The translations under genes and the position numbers were made by a program. This document shows, one piece after another, positions 63,938 through 64,000 of a DNA stretch of 64,000 nucleotides (position 1 is the stretch's first letter; every line of letters starts with the position of its first letter). The notes under the pieces are model-generated. The model was not told the origin of the DNA. It was given only the letters and a program-made list of their open reading frames with translations, and did no database searches. This DNA comes from a bacterium (GTDB lineage: Bacteria; Bacteroidota; Ignavibacteria; Kapaibacteriales; UBA7675). Location of the stretch: assembly GCA_030430495.1 (NCBI GenBank), contig JAUIKM010000008.1, positions 1-64,000 on the forward strand, given 5' to 3'.

Positions 63938-64000
63938 ATGCACGATTCAGACTTACTGAATTTTATGTTGGTATTCGGCGGTATCATCGTCGCCGGATTC
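63938..64000 (+). CDS. Start of a membrane protein (partial)
   Basis: The ATG at 63938 opens a frame to the window edge: MHDSDLLNFMLVFGGIIVAGF, 21 residues with one hydrophobic helix. It resembles the first helix of cation:proton antiporter-like proteins, but too little is visible to assign it. GGTG lies five bases upstream. Confidence 0.4.
   Translation, partial: MHDSDLLNFMLVFGGIIVAGF

Overview
The window looks like a chromosomal piece of a Gram-negative FCB-group bacterium (Bacteroidota/Chlorobiota/Ignavibacteria-like). The evidence is a LpxC-FabZ fusion next to lpxA and lpxD, the order uppS-bamA-ompH-ompH-lpxD-lpxC/fabZ-lpxA, an isolated atpD-atpC pair, several proteins ending in type IX secretion (T9SS) sorting domains, and PKD/Ig-like repeat proteins. 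Housekeeping genes are moderately GC-rich. No rRNA, tRNA, CRISPR array or intact transposase was recognised, and the genus cannot be resolved from sequence alone.

1-14.6 kb (all minus strand): an Rhs/YD-repeat polymorphic-toxin locus. A T9SS-sorted protein is followed by a 2331-residue Rhs protein whose AT-richer C-terminal tip carries a HExxH zinc-peptidase motif. Its stop codon overlaps the start of an exported, immunity-like protein. Downstream lie two orphan Rhs tips that begin with a copy of the same core-end junction: one M91-like metallopeptidase, one of unknown or possibly permuted papain-like fold. A decayed possible third tip follows the first immunity gene. At least seven small exported or membrane-anchored proteins belong to the array, and five of them form two paralogous families. 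A nearly identical 185-bp duplication shows recent gene amplification.

15-26.6 kb: glgA, ispE, a CTP-dependent polyprenol/phytol-kinase-like membrane protein, an aldehyde dehydrogenase, a GH57 glycosidase, a small secreted protein, an ankyrin protein, a lipoprotein and a hotdog thioesterase. 26.6-29.4 kb: a TonB-dependent receptor preceded by a TPP riboswitch, hence a predicted thiamine (or precursor) importer. 29.4-38.7 kb: two convergent GT4 glycosyltransferases, an M24 aminopeptidase, guaB with a terminator just before its start codon, atpD-atpC and a MoxR/RavA-type AAA+ ATPase.

38.7-40.7 kb is a 2-kb gene-free stretch with a 19-bp palindrome, a 338-bp tandem repeat (about 2.6 copies) and a copy of a dispersed intergenic repeat. 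40.7-49.6 kb: yedK, then the envelope-biogenesis cluster lpxA, lpxC/fabZ, lpxD, two ompH/skp genes, bamA and uppS. 50-54.3 kb: a short-chain dehydrogenase, uvrC and two paralogous four-helix membrane proteins. 54.3-59.8 kb: a minus-strand secretome operon with two Cys-rich paralogs and two T9SS-type proteins. 61-64 kb: a MATE transporter, a GT2 glycosyltransferase and the start of a membrane protein.

Starts were chosen from Shine-Dalgarno sequences, signal peptides and family length; several differ from the longest open frame.
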